The position numbers and the translations under genes were made by a program. Positions 12,715 to 27,090 of a stretch of 64,000 nt of DNA are shown piece by piece (positions within the stretch are counted from its first letter, which is position 1; each line of letters starts with the position of its first letter). Source of the stretch: Aureobasidium sp. EXF-3400 (lineage: Eukaryota; Ascomycota; Dothideomycetes; Dothideales; Saccotheciaceae); the NCBI GenBank assembly GCA_024195585.1, contig SWBL01000058.1:118944-182943 (forward strand). Reading direction: 5' to 3'. The notes under the pieces were generated by a model. It saw only the letters and a program-made list of their open reading frames with translations, searched no databases and was not told the DNA's origin.

Positions 12715-12972
12715 TTACAACTTCCCTCGCTCCTCTTCGCTTCCACTTCCACGTCCGGGACTGAAGGATGGAGATACCACAGCATCAACAACACTGTTGA
12801 TACTGCCCATGCTAGTCGGACCCTTGACGCCCGCAGGACTGCGTCCCCTTCCCAACCACTTCCTTCTTCCCTTGCCCTTAGCCTGCTCCAGAGAATCCTC
12901 CGAGACTCGTCTCAACGACCCAACCGAGATTTTGCGCAAACTGGTCAGACTAGGTTTCCTCTTCGTTTCCTT
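12715..12972 (-). other. In-frame open extension after the tricalbin stop codon
   Basis: Directly after the TAG that ends tricalbin (12975-12973), the same frame stays open for about 85 codons to the next stop. It reads like protein, not UTR: Ser/Arg/Lys-rich, with RKPSLTSLRKISVGSLRRVSEDS and two RxxS-type phosphosites. All four GT donors just upstream are in phase 1 and no acceptor matches, so an intron does not remove the stop. It may be a C-terminus lost by a CAG-to-TAG change, or a readthrough extension. It is not needed for the C2 domains. Confidence 0.45.
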
Positions 12973-15900
12973 CTAGGATTGTCCAGGAGTAGAGGGGGTA
13001 ACACTTCTTTCCCTTCTTCCCATGAAACTTCTTCTTCCAATGCTGCCGCCGAGATTGGCGCCGCCGGGACTACCTCTAATACTTCCGAGCATGGATGTGG
13101 AGTCGGCGGTTGATGGTCGCCAACTGCTTCTCACAGTTACAAGTCCATTGCCAACCTTGACTTCTTTCTCACCTCCGGCACCTTGATCGTCGAGGAAGAA
13201 TTGTGCTTCGCCTAATTCAGTGCCGTTGCCAAAGGTATGGTGATCGGAAACCATGACGCGGAAAGACGAGTCTGCCGTACAGGAGATCTTCTTGTCGAGC
13301 CGTAGATCAGCCCAAGATACCTCTTCGCCCTTGGTCTTGAGGGGTTTGGTGCGGATGATTTCCTTGAGGCCTTGGGGTCCGTCGTGTAGGATCTTGACTT
13401 CAACCTTTGTGCCTGCGGGGAAACCGGCGGCTGAGAGTACACTAATCGATGCAGTGCCGGTCTCTGCGGCTGTAGGTGATGTAGTGGCGTTACCAAAACT
13501 GCGAGTGCGCGAGTGTGGTGTGCCGGGACCTTCGATGTTGACGGTGTACTCGGGACTTTGTTGTTCTGTGAGCGGTGCGCCGGTGCTCATGCCGGGTATG
13601 GGGGTATCATCAGTGACTGCATCATCACCATCTTGTTCAGCATTGGACTTTCTGCGACGGAAGCCACGGCCGAGGAATGAAGCGCCACGGACGACGTTGC
13701 CGCCAACAAAGACTGCACCTTTGCCGACTCCCTTGACGGGTGCGCCAACAATCTTGCCGGGTGCTGCAAATGTGCCGTGGAAGGTGGAAGAGCCTTGTCG
13801 AGATCTGGTGACATAGTCTGGTTTGAAGAGCATGCCCAATCTGATACTTCCACTCTTGCCGTCAAGACCAAGAGTGACTTCCTGTCTACGGAAAGGCTCG
13901 AGGATATCGAGGTTGATGGCGGCTTTGCCGAGGAAGTCGGACTTGTCACCAAAGTCCCAGTCGTAAACATCGACTTCGAATTTCGCGGCAGTTCTGGAGC
14001 GAATAGGAACTTCGAAGAACTCATTCCAAGCAGGGTGAAGGGTTTTCTTCTGCGTCTTGCTCTTGAAAACTTCCTTGCCGTTGAGTGTGAACTTGGCATA
14101 AGGATCGGAGTAGCCATTGCGATCAGCAGCAGGAAGATCAGTGGCATCGAGGACCTCGACACGAAGATTACCTTGGTTGTTGATGCTTTCAGAAGGATCC
14201 AACTTCATCTTGACAGGCAAATACTTCAGGCTGACGGTGACACTGCTGTCGCGTCCATGGCTATCCTTCAGTGTGAGCTTGGTTGGTGTGTACAATGCAG
14301 ACTTGAGAACTTCCAGAGTCTGTCCGGTGAGCTTGGCTTTGATGTGTTTATCGTGGTCGTCATCTCCCTTGGAATCAACCTCTTCAACAAGGCGAAGTGT
14401 GATCCTCGACAGATCGAGTTCGCGAACCATGGCATCACCGGTTTCATTGAATTTGTAGTGCTTCGAGCGAGTCTTGGACGAGGTGTACGAAGCGAACAGC
14501 ATGTCATCCATGATGACTTCGAGGTGAGATCCGGGAGCAGCGAGGTCGCCCTCGATAATCTTGAAGACAAGCAGACCGGATTCTGGGATTTGGAGTCAGC
14601 ACTTGATCACGAGATGGATTTGTATCGGACTTACCATAGTTTGACAGATCCTCCGCACCGATGCGGACCTTGGGAACTTCCTTCTTGATGGGCAAGCCAT
14701 CGTCCTGGTTGTTCTCATTGGCAGCGAGTTGTTGACGCATCTCAGCAGCTGCGGGGTTGGACTTGAGAGAACCAATGGTACCAGCGGTGTTACTACGAGC
14801 ACGTCCTTCCGGTCGTACTTCAAGAGTAGGGGTGGGAGGCTCTTTGACAGGATCGGTGACCTCCAAACTCGACTTGTCCTCTTTCTCTTCATCTTCAGGG
14901 TCGATGACGTTCAGAGTCGGGAAGAAAGAAGCAGTGTAGTTGAGAACACCCTTGGTTGAGCCAGTAGCGCCAAGACGCAGGCCTTGAGACAAAGCTTTCT
15001 TGGAGTCGTCGACAAGGTACTCGCCGGATTCATCTTGATGAGCATAGTCTGATACAGCAAGCTCGAGCATACCGAGCAGCCTGTCTTTGCCAATCTTCTC
15101 CTCGTCCATGACCTCGAGACTGAGCTTCTCACGGGTTGAGTGAACAGGTACATAGACCACTTCATCAAAGTCAGGGTTGAGGTTGTTCTTCCAGGTGACT
15201 GTTCTTCCTTTCATGACACCAGAGAGCATGACACGGATGTAAGGGTCGGACTTGCCGAGAGTCTCGAGGTTGCGCAAGTCGCGAGCGTTCTGGAAGTGAA
15301 GACGCATGACACCGATAGGGGTAACGTAACCTCCAGAACCACCAAGAGCACCCTTGAGAGCGACAGGCTTCCACTGCAAGAGCATCTTGGCACGACCAGT
15401 CTTGACGCCAGCAAGGTTGTACCATTCTTGACCTCTGCTCATGAGTTCGAGCATATCATCAAGCTTGAGTTGGTAAGTACCAATGATAGGATCGGAAGCC
15501 ATATCTCTGTCGTCTTTGATGACCAGACCAAGCTTTGCCTTCTTGCGATCAGTGATGAGGAGTTCCTTGGTTGCATCGGGGAAGACTGGGTTGTTGGTTC
15601 TCTTGAGCTTCTTGCCAACGTGGATTTCCTTTCCATTGAGAAGAAGTACGGGATAAGGGTTGAGTTGACCGATCATGCTCTTGCTACCATCAAGCTCCTT
15701 TGCGCTTTCAATGGTAAATTTGGCGATACCGGTGTTGCTCTCGGGCGGTGGCTGGACAGTACCGTCAGGCAGCTTCTGACCTTCCAGTACAGGGAAGAAG
15801 CGAATGTCGGCCTGAATGATACCGCGAGCGCGTCCGTTGGCCATGACTTCGAGATTTTGAGCTTCGAACTCGGTCTGGTTCTCCAATTGATCAAGGGCGA

Positions 15901-17570
15901 AAGTAGCAGCACCCAACTCCTTGTCCTTGCGGAACTCGTTGTAATCGTAAACTTGCAGAGTGAGAGCATCCTTGAGACTGGTCAGGACGACATTGACAGT
16001 CTCGTTCCAACGAGGGTTCGCATTCTCTGATACAGTCTTCGTCTTGCCCAAGACGTCACGGTTGTTAATGGAGACAGTACAGTATGGGTCGGGCGTGCCA
16101 GAGAACTTGTCAGGATTGCGGAGACCTTGAGCGCCGTGGAAAGTGATTTGCAAAACACCGACAGCCTGGTCCACAGGGTTTCCAGCCAGCATCTTTGCGA
16201 TTTCGATGGGGAAGACGTTGGGATCGTACATCATGGGACCAAGGTTGGCGTGAATCTGCTCCTGAATGAAGCTTTCCAGACCGGGAATGAAGTTGATGTC
16301 AAAGCCAAAAGTGTCACCTCCAAGGGGTTTGCAGACATAGTCGATGGTGGGGCGTTCGAGGAAGCAGATTTCGACCTTTTCGATGTGAGGGAAGGGAATC
16401 TGCAGCTTCATCTTGACACGCATGAGACCAGAGAAGGCCATGTCCTCAACGATGATGTCCATGCCCTTGCTGACCATACCCTTGCCGATACGGACCTCGA
16501 GCACAATCTTGGGGTTGATCTTGTTCTTGACCTGACGAGCAGTCAAGTCGGCAGTGTCGTTGGGGGTGAAGCTGAACTTCCAGTCCATGAGGACAATGTC
16601 GTCTTCGGCCTTGGGGTAGGTTTTGACATGCTCGAGACGAGGAGGCTTTGTGCCAAGGGTGAAGAAGCTCATGCGCATGCTGTCGAGGAAAGCCGGGGTG
16701 CTCGTTGAAAGGACCTGATCGACAGAGCCGACGATGGTCTGGCAGATGACAGGGGCGTAGATGGGCCAGAACTTGACGAGGAAGCTGTTGATCCACTCGA
16801 GAGACTCGACGTCTGTCTCGATACGGGCTTTTACCATCTCTCTGTTCACGTCGTCGCGGAAGTTGCGACGGACTCTGCGGATCGAGGTGCGGTAGTAGGT
16901 TCCGCAGATGGCCATGACGATGAAGAGCCAACCGAGGCCGCCGCCCAGGACAGCGACGAGCCAGGATGACAGACAGGCAAAGATGATGATGCCCGTGTTG
17001 TGGTACCAATCGCCAAAGAACTTGTCGTCCAGCTTGCCCTCGAGCATGGTCTGGTGGTCGAGCAGACTCTCTCCTTGGATGCTGGCGCTGTCGGGTAGCT
17101 GGCCGAAGCGAGGAGCCCAGCCGACCTTTGCCCAATCCTCTTCTTTTTCTGCGCTGGTTCCATTGGTAGATTCAGCTGTCGACTTGGCGGGTGAGGGGAG
17201 CGGAGCACTCAGAGGGGCTGTAGGGATATCGTAGGCAGGTTTCAGGGAGTCGTCTTGGTCGGAAGCGAGGACGGCGGTTTGGTGCTGGCGGATGTGTTGC
17301 AGCTCTGGCGGTAGTCGCTGGGCTATGTCAGTAGCTGAGTGAGCTTGTAAGACGCGAGAGACTCACAGATTTGGCCTGACGAGCCTTGTCAGCAGGCGAG
17401 GCGTCGGCATCGAACTGAAAGGCGGCAGCTCCGGCCTTCTTGGACTCGTCAAGGAGAGTCTGCTCGGCATCTGCAGCTGTGACTTTGCTGTGCGGGTCGC
17501 GTGCAGCGTCAATTGCGTTTTGTGACTTCAGCTCCTCCTTGGAGTGACCATTGTGCAGACCGTCAAACAT
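12973..17570 (-). CDS. Tricalbin-type SMP and multi-C2 domain ER-plasma membrane tether
   Basis: Three exons (17570-17367, 17317-14635, 14582-12973) give about 1498 residues, the usual tricalbin size. Splice sites are GTGAGT/CCCAG and GTAAGT/CCCAG. After an acidic N-terminus comes a hydrophobic hairpin (IIIFACLSSWLVAVLGGGLGWLFIVMAICG) that anchors the ER membrane. An SMP lipid-transfer domain follows (WINSFLVKFWPIYAPVICQTIVGSVDQVL to VFPIEIAKML). A series of C2 domains comes next, recognisable from VLQITFHGAQGLRNPDKFSGTPDPYC, GVMRLHFQNARDLRNLETLGKSDPYI and LRVEVLDATDLPAADRNGYSDPYAKF, the last with the Asp residues of calcium binding. Family members move lipid at ER-plasma membrane contacts. 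The C-terminus ends at a TAG followed by an open frame. Confidence 0.92.
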
Positions 17571-18390
17571 TGTCTAAGAAGCGAGCGATCGCTGTGAGAT
17601 TGTGCTGATGGCCCGCTCAAACTTGGCCGATAAGATGGCCTGGGTGAACAATTTTTGATTACTCAGGTTACAGATGGGAGAGAATAAAACCGGAATTGAC
17701 AGTAACCATGGATTGAGAGTCGAGTGTATACAAGGAAAAACAGACTAAGAAGAGGAGACCGAGGTGTAAAGTTGTGCGAGACCAAGAGGGAACACGCAAG
17801 CTTCAGTTCATCAAACGCGACCAAGTCAAGCTAAAGCCCACCAACCTCTTCCCCACACAGCCTGGGCCTTGAGCCACACAGAGTTCAAAGCCACATCATT
17901 ACCCCTATTTCTAGGCTAAAATCAATATTCCCTCTGCATCGTTTCCACGCGCTGAACCTGCTCAATACTCTTACGTATCGTAGCACAGCCTTCCTTTGCA
18001 ATCCAGAATATTTTGGTTGCAGTGATGAACACACCGCTCATTGTCTTCTATGCACAGCCACGTGTGGAAACAACGCGCTTATCGCAGAAACTTGGCTGAC
18101 GTGTCTCGGGACTCGGCCAAACATGTTCAGGCATGATCCAGGGCAAACTTTTGAAGCTTCGACCTTCTCGCTTGTGGGAACAGGGTGTTTACCACGACAT
18201 AGTCTTTTGTGTCCTTACATGCTCTCACGATCCCAAACAACGAGCTGCTTGGTAAGAGGGAAGTCCTAGGTGATCTTTTGATATTTGATGCTTCGAAATT
18301 GATGGTATGAAGGGTTGCGGTACAATTTAAGGGAGTGGTAGTGATGCTCCGAACTCTGAAGCTTTGATGCACGAAATTGTTTGTCAAACT
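17571..18390. other. Intergenic region containing the tricalbin promoter
   Basis: About 820 bp between the tricalbin start and the stop of the next minus-strand gene. Only short frames are present and no gene or RNA was recognised. Confidence 0.4.
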
Positions 18391-19950
18391 TCACCTATAA
18401 GTAGACTCTACCGGGTACTTTCTCCCACTCACTCCTCCGACAGGCGAATCCTGGAATCTTGCAACCTTTGGCCTGTCCCTTCTGCTTCCTCCTCTGTTAC
18501 TCCCAACTTCGCTTCCACTGCCTCCATCTCCGGAATGTCTTGACGCCTCAGGCCGCTCGGGACTACGTGCTGAAGATTGCCGCGAGCGAGAGGTTGGTCC
18601 AAGTCCTTCTCTAGCTATGTGTGTGGCAAACAGAGGCGATACCGAAGGCATGAAACCTGACTTTTGCGGACTTGTTGACCGAGGTTTGAGGTGAGTGGCT
18701 GAGAAGGATCGTCTCACGTCCACCTCATCGTCGACAGGAGGGAAGTACTCTCGTGGACTGGTCGGGCCATGAGATCGACGATGTCGTGAGTTGGGGTCGT
18801 GATATGTTGGGCTTGGCCTCAGACTTGAGGATCCGTGATGGTGGGAATGGTGAAGGTGGGGTTCAGGTGGTGAGTCTTGAGCAGATCCTCGACGACTGTG
18901 CCGAAGACGCTCATCGTCATCATCGAGGTCTTGATAGTGGTGTTTGTCAGGCAAACTCTTGCGACGACGATCGCGGTCCTTCTCCTTGTCCTTTTCTTTA
19001 GCGACTGCGTGACCATCCCACAGATGCGGACTGCCAACATTCTTGATGACGTTGCCGAAGGTTGATGCGACCGTCTTGCTTCTGTGGACGAAAGAATCAC
19101 GAGGACTGAGTGGTGGTCGGCGACGGCTGCCATTCCTCACAAGACCGGGTCTGCCGTCGATGGCCCTGAACAAGGGATCACGGAAGTAGGCTATGGCGAA
19201 GTTCTTGTGATCGGGCGGTGACTCATCATCAGTCAGAGCGCTGTCCGAGTATCTGCTGATCTTGCGGTGGTGTTTCGAGTTGTTGGGCGTGTCTGGGCGG
19301 TCCTCGATGGGCTGTACTCGGATACGCTCTTGCTCTTCGGCTTCGCGACGCAGACGGCTGCTCATGCCTTCATACCATTCGACCATGCTAGTATCCGGAT
19401 GTGGAGGAAAGCATGATCGCGGGAGGATCTTTGGGAACGGTTCACCCGTGTCTGGGTTTTTGACATTCCACTTCTGCACCGCCTGCCTCAGAAACTCCGA
19501 GTGTTCGTCCGGTCCGAGAAGAAGTTGCACAGTCTGCCACATGATCCATCCTTCAACCTTAAGAGCGGGCACAACAGGGTCAGCATAGCGATCGCCTAGA
19601 TTGGCCGGTGGTTGTAAACTGTGTAAGCAGCCAAGATTTTTGTAGATGAAGGCGACGGTCGATGGAGGTGTTGACAAGAAGAGTGGATCGTAGTTCCCAT
19701 TGACTGCCTTGTAGAACAGGGCCATCTGGGCAGGAGTGACATCTGGTGAATCTGATAACTCGAATGTGCTTATCTGCGGATCGTCAGTGTTGCTTTCTGG
19801 CCGCGGAAGTAAGCCATGACTCACTATAGTTTGGTGTATGCCTCGTAATAGATTTTTGAGCATGTCAGTTCCAGTGCGGTCTTGCTTGAAGAGGTAACCC
19901 CAGTACTGGTAAGCCTCCTTTTGCTCTGCTTCCGACTGAGGTGAAGCCAT
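18391..19950 (-). CDS. DUF7514-like fungal protein of unknown function
   Basis: The frame is open through 18391-19950, but a standard intron lies inside it at 19774-19824 (51 nt, donor GTGAGT, branch CTGAC, acceptor CCGCAG). Removing it joins LLRGIHQTI to ISTFELSDSPDVTPAQMALFY, which matches the DUF7514 pattern as I remember it, so the spliced 502-residue form is preferred. The folded part is about residues 1-170 (AYQYWGYLFKQDRTGTDMLKNLL, VNGNYDPLF, YKNLGCLHSLQP, VEGWIMWQTVQLLLGPDEHSEFL). The remainder is disordered and rich in Ser, Arg, His and Pro. Function is unknown. It is divergent from MCM3. Confidence 0.8.
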   Translation of the reverse strand: MASPQSEAEQKEAYQYWGYLFKQDRTGTDMLKNLLRGIHQTIVSHGLLPRPESNTDDPQISTFELSDSPDVTPAQMALFYKAVNGNYDPLFLSTPPSTVAFIYKNLGCLHSLQPPANLGDRYADPVVPALKVEGWIMWQTVQLLLGPDEHSEFLRQAVQKWNVKNPDTGEPFPKILPRSCFPPHPDTSMVEWYEGMSSRLRREAEEQERIRVQPIEDRPDTPNNSKHHRKISRYSDSALTDDESPPDHKNFAIAYFRDPLFRAIDGRPGLVRNGSRRRPPLSPRDSFVHRSKTVASTFGNVIKNVGSPHLWDGHAVAKEKDKEKDRDRRRKSLPDKHHYQDLDDDDERLRHSRRGSAQDSPPEPHLHHSHHHGSSSLRPSPTYHDPNSRHRRSHGPTSPREYFPPVDDEVDVRRSFSATHLKPRSTSPQKSGFMPSVSPLFATHIAREGLGPTSRSRQSSARSPERPEASRHSGDGGSGSEVGSNRGGSRRDRPKVARFQDSPVGGVSGRKYPVESTYR

Positions 19951-20640
19951 GATGAGAATGCACGTCTGAGATTGCGAGAGAGAGAGCGAAGTTATTATGG
20001 CGAATAGGTATGTAGTGTCTCAGGAATGCAAGCAAGCCAGAGTCAGACAGACGCTTGTCTTGATCTAATTTGATGAAGACTTGAGGCTCGTTGTTGAACT
20101 CTCTCTGTTTCAATTTGGCAAGCTGATCAGACGTGGTTCAAAAAGCAACTTGGCGGGGGGTGAGCGGGCTTCAAGGCTTGATAACTCTTGGATTATATAC
20201 ATGCGACGGGTAGGCGATTGGTGGGCAGTAAGGCAGCACTGCAGTTGGTAGTGTGAGTAGTCGAGTCACTTTTACAGGCTAAACAGATAGAGGCGAGCGA
20301 AAGCAGCAGGCAGCAACGCGCAAAGCGGATCGTAGAGTCGTGAAGTGGTAGAGTCGAAGAAACAGCGCAGCAAGTCGTTGAACAAGTCGTCAGAAAAGCA
20401 AGAAACAGGGATGCGACAAAGCTGCAGCTCGGCGAAGGCGCATGGCTTGAATTAAAGAAGCAGCGCGTGCAGGTCACGGCGTAGCAGTCGAGCGGTGAAG
20501 GTGACTGTTGTTAGTCGCACGCGCATGCACAGTAGTCAGCTGCAGACCTGCAAGAGTCGACTTATCGACAGGGCGATCCTTGACATGACCCTGCGCGCGT
20601 GGTGCCCTGTGATTTGTCGATCCTGATATGCCCGTTGACC

Positions 20641-20706
20641 CATCTCTCGCGCCAATCTTATCTAATCCATCTCCACCCAAAAGCACTCTACGCGACAAAC
20701 ACGAAA
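20641..20706 (+). promoter_or_regulatory. Possible G1/S elements before MCM3
   Basis: A CACGAAA (SCB core) at 20700-20706, about 97 bp before the MCM3 ATG, and a CTCGCGCC resembling an E2F-type site near 20646. No exact ACGCGT was found. The 19951-20802 gap is the shared divergent promoter and holds no other gene that I can see. Confidence 0.3.
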
Positions 20707-20802
20707 GCCGGCGCGCTTGGACCACGTCGAGGAGTTGGAGCGAGGGTAAACAACAGAATCTCTGTCCGTCTAGCAATTGCACACAAATCTTCACATCACA
20801 TC

Positions 20803-23498
<2,696 letters not shown>

Positions 23499-23764
23499 GT
23501 TCAAGGAAATGGGATGGTTGGCTCAAGGGGCGTCTTTGGCATTGGGAGGGTTTTTATGGAGTCTGTAGGAGGTTCGATCTTTGATCATGTTTGTATGACT
23601 TTTGTTTCTCTGTTCAACCTTGTTTCTACGCACTTTGTCCAAGTTCTTGAGCCAGGTGTTGAGTCTTTCTTGTTTCGAAAATGTTTATATCTCGCGAAGC
23701 GGCGAACTCTTCCATTCCACCAGCGTTGGAGCTCAAGCATTTGCTTGTGGAGCTAGTGATGATA

Positions 23765-24511
23765 TCACTGCTGCACCATCCTCTTGATACGATCCAGCAG
23801 CACCGTACTCTCTCTCCCCAGTTTCCTTTGCCCATTCTTACCTCCAGTCCTCGCTTTCGCCATTGCTTTTCTGAATCTTTCCCTCTCTTCGGTCTTTTCA
23901 GCTCTTTCTCTTTGTGAGGTTTCGTATGCGGCACGGCGTTCTTCGGCTTCGCGCTTTTGGCGCTGGGCAAAGCGGTGTTCTTTTGCGAAGGGAATAATCT
24001 TTTGGCGGCGGCTGTGGTGGATGCCTGAGAGATTTGAGTCGGTGGGTTCTTCTGCGGGTGTCTCTGTGGCAGCGATGGCGGCGGGAGCGGGAACTGGTGA
24101 TGGAGAGGGTGATTTGGGCTTGGGTGCGGGCTTGGATTTTGATTGTCGCGGTGCTTTGACTTCTTTCTCGACTTGATCGTCTTGTGTGTCTTTTTCTGGC
24201 GGGTCTTGTTTGTCGTCTTCGGTGGTTGTGTATAATGATGGGCGCTTTGGTTGGATGTCTTCTCCGGCTAGTTGCTTTTGCTTTGCGTATTCTTTCTTCA
24301 GTTTCGCCTTTTCGATCAGGTTGCGCTTGATTTGGATGGCTGTGAGAGAGTGTCAGCGTGTGATGGCGCAGACTGAGATGGGCACATGCGTACTCTTGCG
24401 GCGATGGGTTCCGTCGGGCAGGTTTTGGGGTCCGACGGTGAAGCCCTTTTTGTGTTTCTTTGCGGCGCGATCGGCGGACGCATCGTCGCGAGGGCGTTTT
24501 GTTATGGCCAT
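23765..24511 (-). CDS. FYV7: FYV7-like rRNA-processing protein
   Basis: Exon 1 is 24511-24394 and exon 2 is 24339-23765 (donor GTACGC, acceptor CACAG), giving 230 residues. The start is the ATG of MAITKRPRDD; an upstream in-frame ATG at 24589 gives an unrelated leader. The family pattern is visible: a basic N-terminus with KKGFTVGPQNLPDGTHRRK, then IKRNLIEKAKLKKEYAKQK, an acidic/Pro middle and a long charged coiled-coil C-terminus with QREREQAEKTEERERFRKAM. Yeast Fyv7 acts in the nucleolus in 18S rRNA maturation. The MCM3 stop lies 266 bp away in convergent orientation. Confidence 0.75.
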
Positions 24512-24996
24512 TGTGTGTGTTTGGTAGGTGTATATGAATGTGTTGGTTGTGGTAATTATGGAAAGTTGATGGTTGTTCCTTCCCCGCAAAATGTGAATTT
24601 CTTTGACTTCTTTCTCGAATTGCGGGAGAGGAAAAAACGCTCCGCCTCGGGGTCTTTGATTGCATCAGATGACTCGCTCAAAGCGTGACGACCGACCATT
24701 TCTGCTTTTTCCCTGCAACCTCGACTTGTCCTCGACTACCTGTATCTCACCTGCGATATCCTGCGACTCGACCACTTCCATCCCCAACCACATCTTCTCG
24801 CTCTGCTCAAGTCCCGCCGGAGTCATTCTGACGTCGCCAATCTCTTTATCAGATTGCGGGACCATCAGGGTCTTGAATCGAGTGATAATCCGCTCTCACC
24901 GCCGGACAGAAGGGAATCACACGACACTTCGACTTTAGATCACAACTCTCAACTACAAGCAGCTCGGAGTCTCCCAAATGTGCTCTGAGCTGCAGA
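24512..24996. other. Divergent promoter region between the FYV7-like and Atos-like genes
   Basis: About 485 bp, with no gene or clear element recognised. Confidence 0.4.
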
Positions 24997-26841
24997 ATGC
25001 CGCATTCCAAATACGACAGCCCCGACCATGACGCTGCCGACATCTTCAATCCCTTCGTCACCTCCGAACCGCGACATGGCTTCACTCGCCCACCATCTCC
25101 GACTCCCAACATCGACAGACAGGACATTATCAGGCGACTGAAAACACGGGGAACTGTCGATGAGAATCAACAGCGACCAGCATCACCCACTCAGATACCC
25201 TTGGACACGCAAGAGAATGCACTCGGTCTCGACATCCCCCGTTCACGCTCTGCCCTGCACCGTGGCGACTTCAGAGAAGATGATGACGAACAACACACCA
25301 TCGCTACATCTCCCATTGTCCCATGGCACGCCCACTCGCATTTCCTACAACGCCCGAGGGCTGCATCCCAGGCTTCGTTATCTGGCAGCTTCTCTTATCA
25401 GCCGCCCACGAGCCCCCTGGTCCACCAAGCCAATGCCGCCGATATGCCCGATCACGACCCTGAACACTTCACCCGGACACGAGGCTCACACTCGATCTTG
25501 CACCGCCATTCTTCGCTACGAGCCTTCCCTTACCAAGCACACCAACCCCGTCGCTCCATCGGCTCCATTTCCGGATTACCCCAATCACCGTTTCCGTACG
25601 CCCGCCGCCCTTCAATAACCGATGCTTCACCTTTACAACATGCTCCCATGGTTGGTTCATATGAAGAGAGCATCCTCAGAGGTCGCATGTCTACAACTCC
25701 CTCCAAGCCTCTTGACTTTGTTGCCCAGATTGGTGTCCTCGGAAAGGGCGACTGCAAACCAAGTCTGAAGTGTCCGCCTCATGTCTCAATACCCTTTCCT
25801 GCTGTCTTCTACAGCTATGCCTCTGGCACTCACCATGATCCCGAACCAAGCCCCTACGTCGGCATGCTTGATCTGGAAAACACTTTGAAAAAGACCGACG
25901 ATACGGAAGCTGCTGTATCCCGGCGCCGCCGGAAATACCAACATGATCAAGAACACAGCAAGAATTTTCATGCAGCCGACGCCAACGACATGGATCAAGA
26001 CAAAGCACATCGTCGTCAACACAAACTCAATAGAAGAACAACTACAGCAGCTCCCACTGGTTCATATCGCATTCCGGCGATTGGTCAACTCCAAATCGTT
26101 ATCAAGAATCCGAACAAAACTGCCGTCAAACTCTTTCTCGTCCCCTACGATCTCTCCGACATGCCACCTGGTACCAAGACTTTCATCCGTCAACGTTCCT
26201 ACTCCGCTGGACCCATCATCGATCAACCTATCTCAAATCTTACCCGCTTCCCTGATGCTGGCATCATGGAGAAGCCAATCCTGAGGTATCTGGTTCATCT
26301 GAACATGTGTTCTACGCAAAAAGGAAGGTACTACCTCTACGGCGGCATCAGAGTAGTCTTTGCCAACCGCGTGCCCGACGGGAAGGAAAAGCTGCGCACC
26401 GAGATGCAAATGCCCGAACCAAGGTTCTCCGTTTGGAAACCAGCCTCTGCCGTACCAGACACTCTTGATGTGGCTGCGAAGGCAAAGGAGGACGCAAAGA
26501 GACGACGCAGCGCCGTGTTCCCATCCCATGCTTCTTCCTTCGATATGTTCCCCCAGCCCTCCTCTGGCTCTGTCGATAGCACGGCATCATTCCAACATCT
26601 CACTTTCAGGACTCAGCCTGAGCATCTTCCGACATTAGAGAGTCGACCAGAGAGCCGTGGCGATATGGATATCGATGCTCAACCAGCCGACGCGTTCCAC
26701 AATGTCGCATGGCAGAGAGAGGAAAGAGGAGGAGAAGCATTTGTCTTTGGAAGACGTGATGGCAGTGTTGATGTCAATGCCAAACAGGAGAGTTTGTTGT
26801 CCAGGAAATTGAGGGATTTGGAAGTCAGAGGGCGTAAGTGA
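24997..26841 (+). CDS. Atos/FAM214-like protein (DUF4210 and chromosome-segregation domain)
   Basis: A single open frame of 614 residues. The first 220 residues are disordered, rich in Pro, His and Ser. The DUF4210 part follows (about 220-300: GSYEESILRGRMSTTPSKPL, FVAQIGVLGKG, CPPHVSIPFPAVFYSY). The conserved C-terminal domain (about 350-475) reads GSYRIPAIGQLQIVIKNPNK, VPYDLSDMPPGTKTFIRQR, LRYLVHLNMCSTQKGRYYLY and GIRVVFANRVPDGKEKLR, the signature of Atos/FAM214 proteins. Animal Atos is a transcriptional regulator, and fungal members are listed under meiotic chromosome segregation. The role in this organism is not known. The 3' tail is disordered. Confidence 0.85.
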   Translation: MPHSKYDSPDHDAADIFNPFVTSEPRHGFTRPPSPTPNIDRQDIIRRLKTRGTVDENQQRPASPTQIPLDTQENALGLDIPRSRSALHRGDFREDDDEQHTIATSPIVPWHAHSHFLQRPRAASQASLSGSFSYQPPTSPLVHQANAADMPDHDPEHFTRTRGSHSILHRHSSLRAFPYQAHQPRRSIGSISGLPQSPFPYARRPSITDASPLQHAPMVGSYEESILRGRMSTTPSKPLDFVAQIGVLGKGDCKPSLKCPPHVSIPFPAVFYSYASGTHHDPEPSPYVGMLDLENTLKKTDDTEAAVSRRRRKYQHDQEHSKNFHAADANDMDQDKAHRRQHKLNRRTTTAAPTGSYRIPAIGQLQIVIKNPNKTAVKLFLVPYDLSDMPPGTKTFIRQRSYSAGPIIDQPISNLTRFPDAGIMEKPILRYLVHLNMCSTQKGRYYLYGGIRVVFANRVPDGKEKLRTEMQMPEPRFSVWKPASAVPDTLDVAAKAKEDAKRRRSAVFPSHASSFDMFPQPSSGSVDSTASFQHLTFRTQPEHLPTLESRPESRGDMDIDAQPADAFHNVAWQREERGGEAFVFGRRDGSVDVNAKQESLLSRKLRDLEVRGRK

Positions 26842-27090
26842 TTATTTTGTATCTGCATATCTTGCTCTGGAAGCAACGGGAACGGGATTCGGGCATAGGC
26901 AATGGAGTCTTCTTTCACTAAGCGTATATATCCAGGAAAAGCAGCGTTCAAGGCATGTGGGACTTAGAGTAAGACCCGCGTGTCTTCATATCACAACTAT
27001 CTTTACATGTCAAATGGTAATATAGCCATGTTCTATAGGCATATTTCGTCCGTGCACTTTATCGGCGCAGAGTCCGGACATTCTTAGCGT

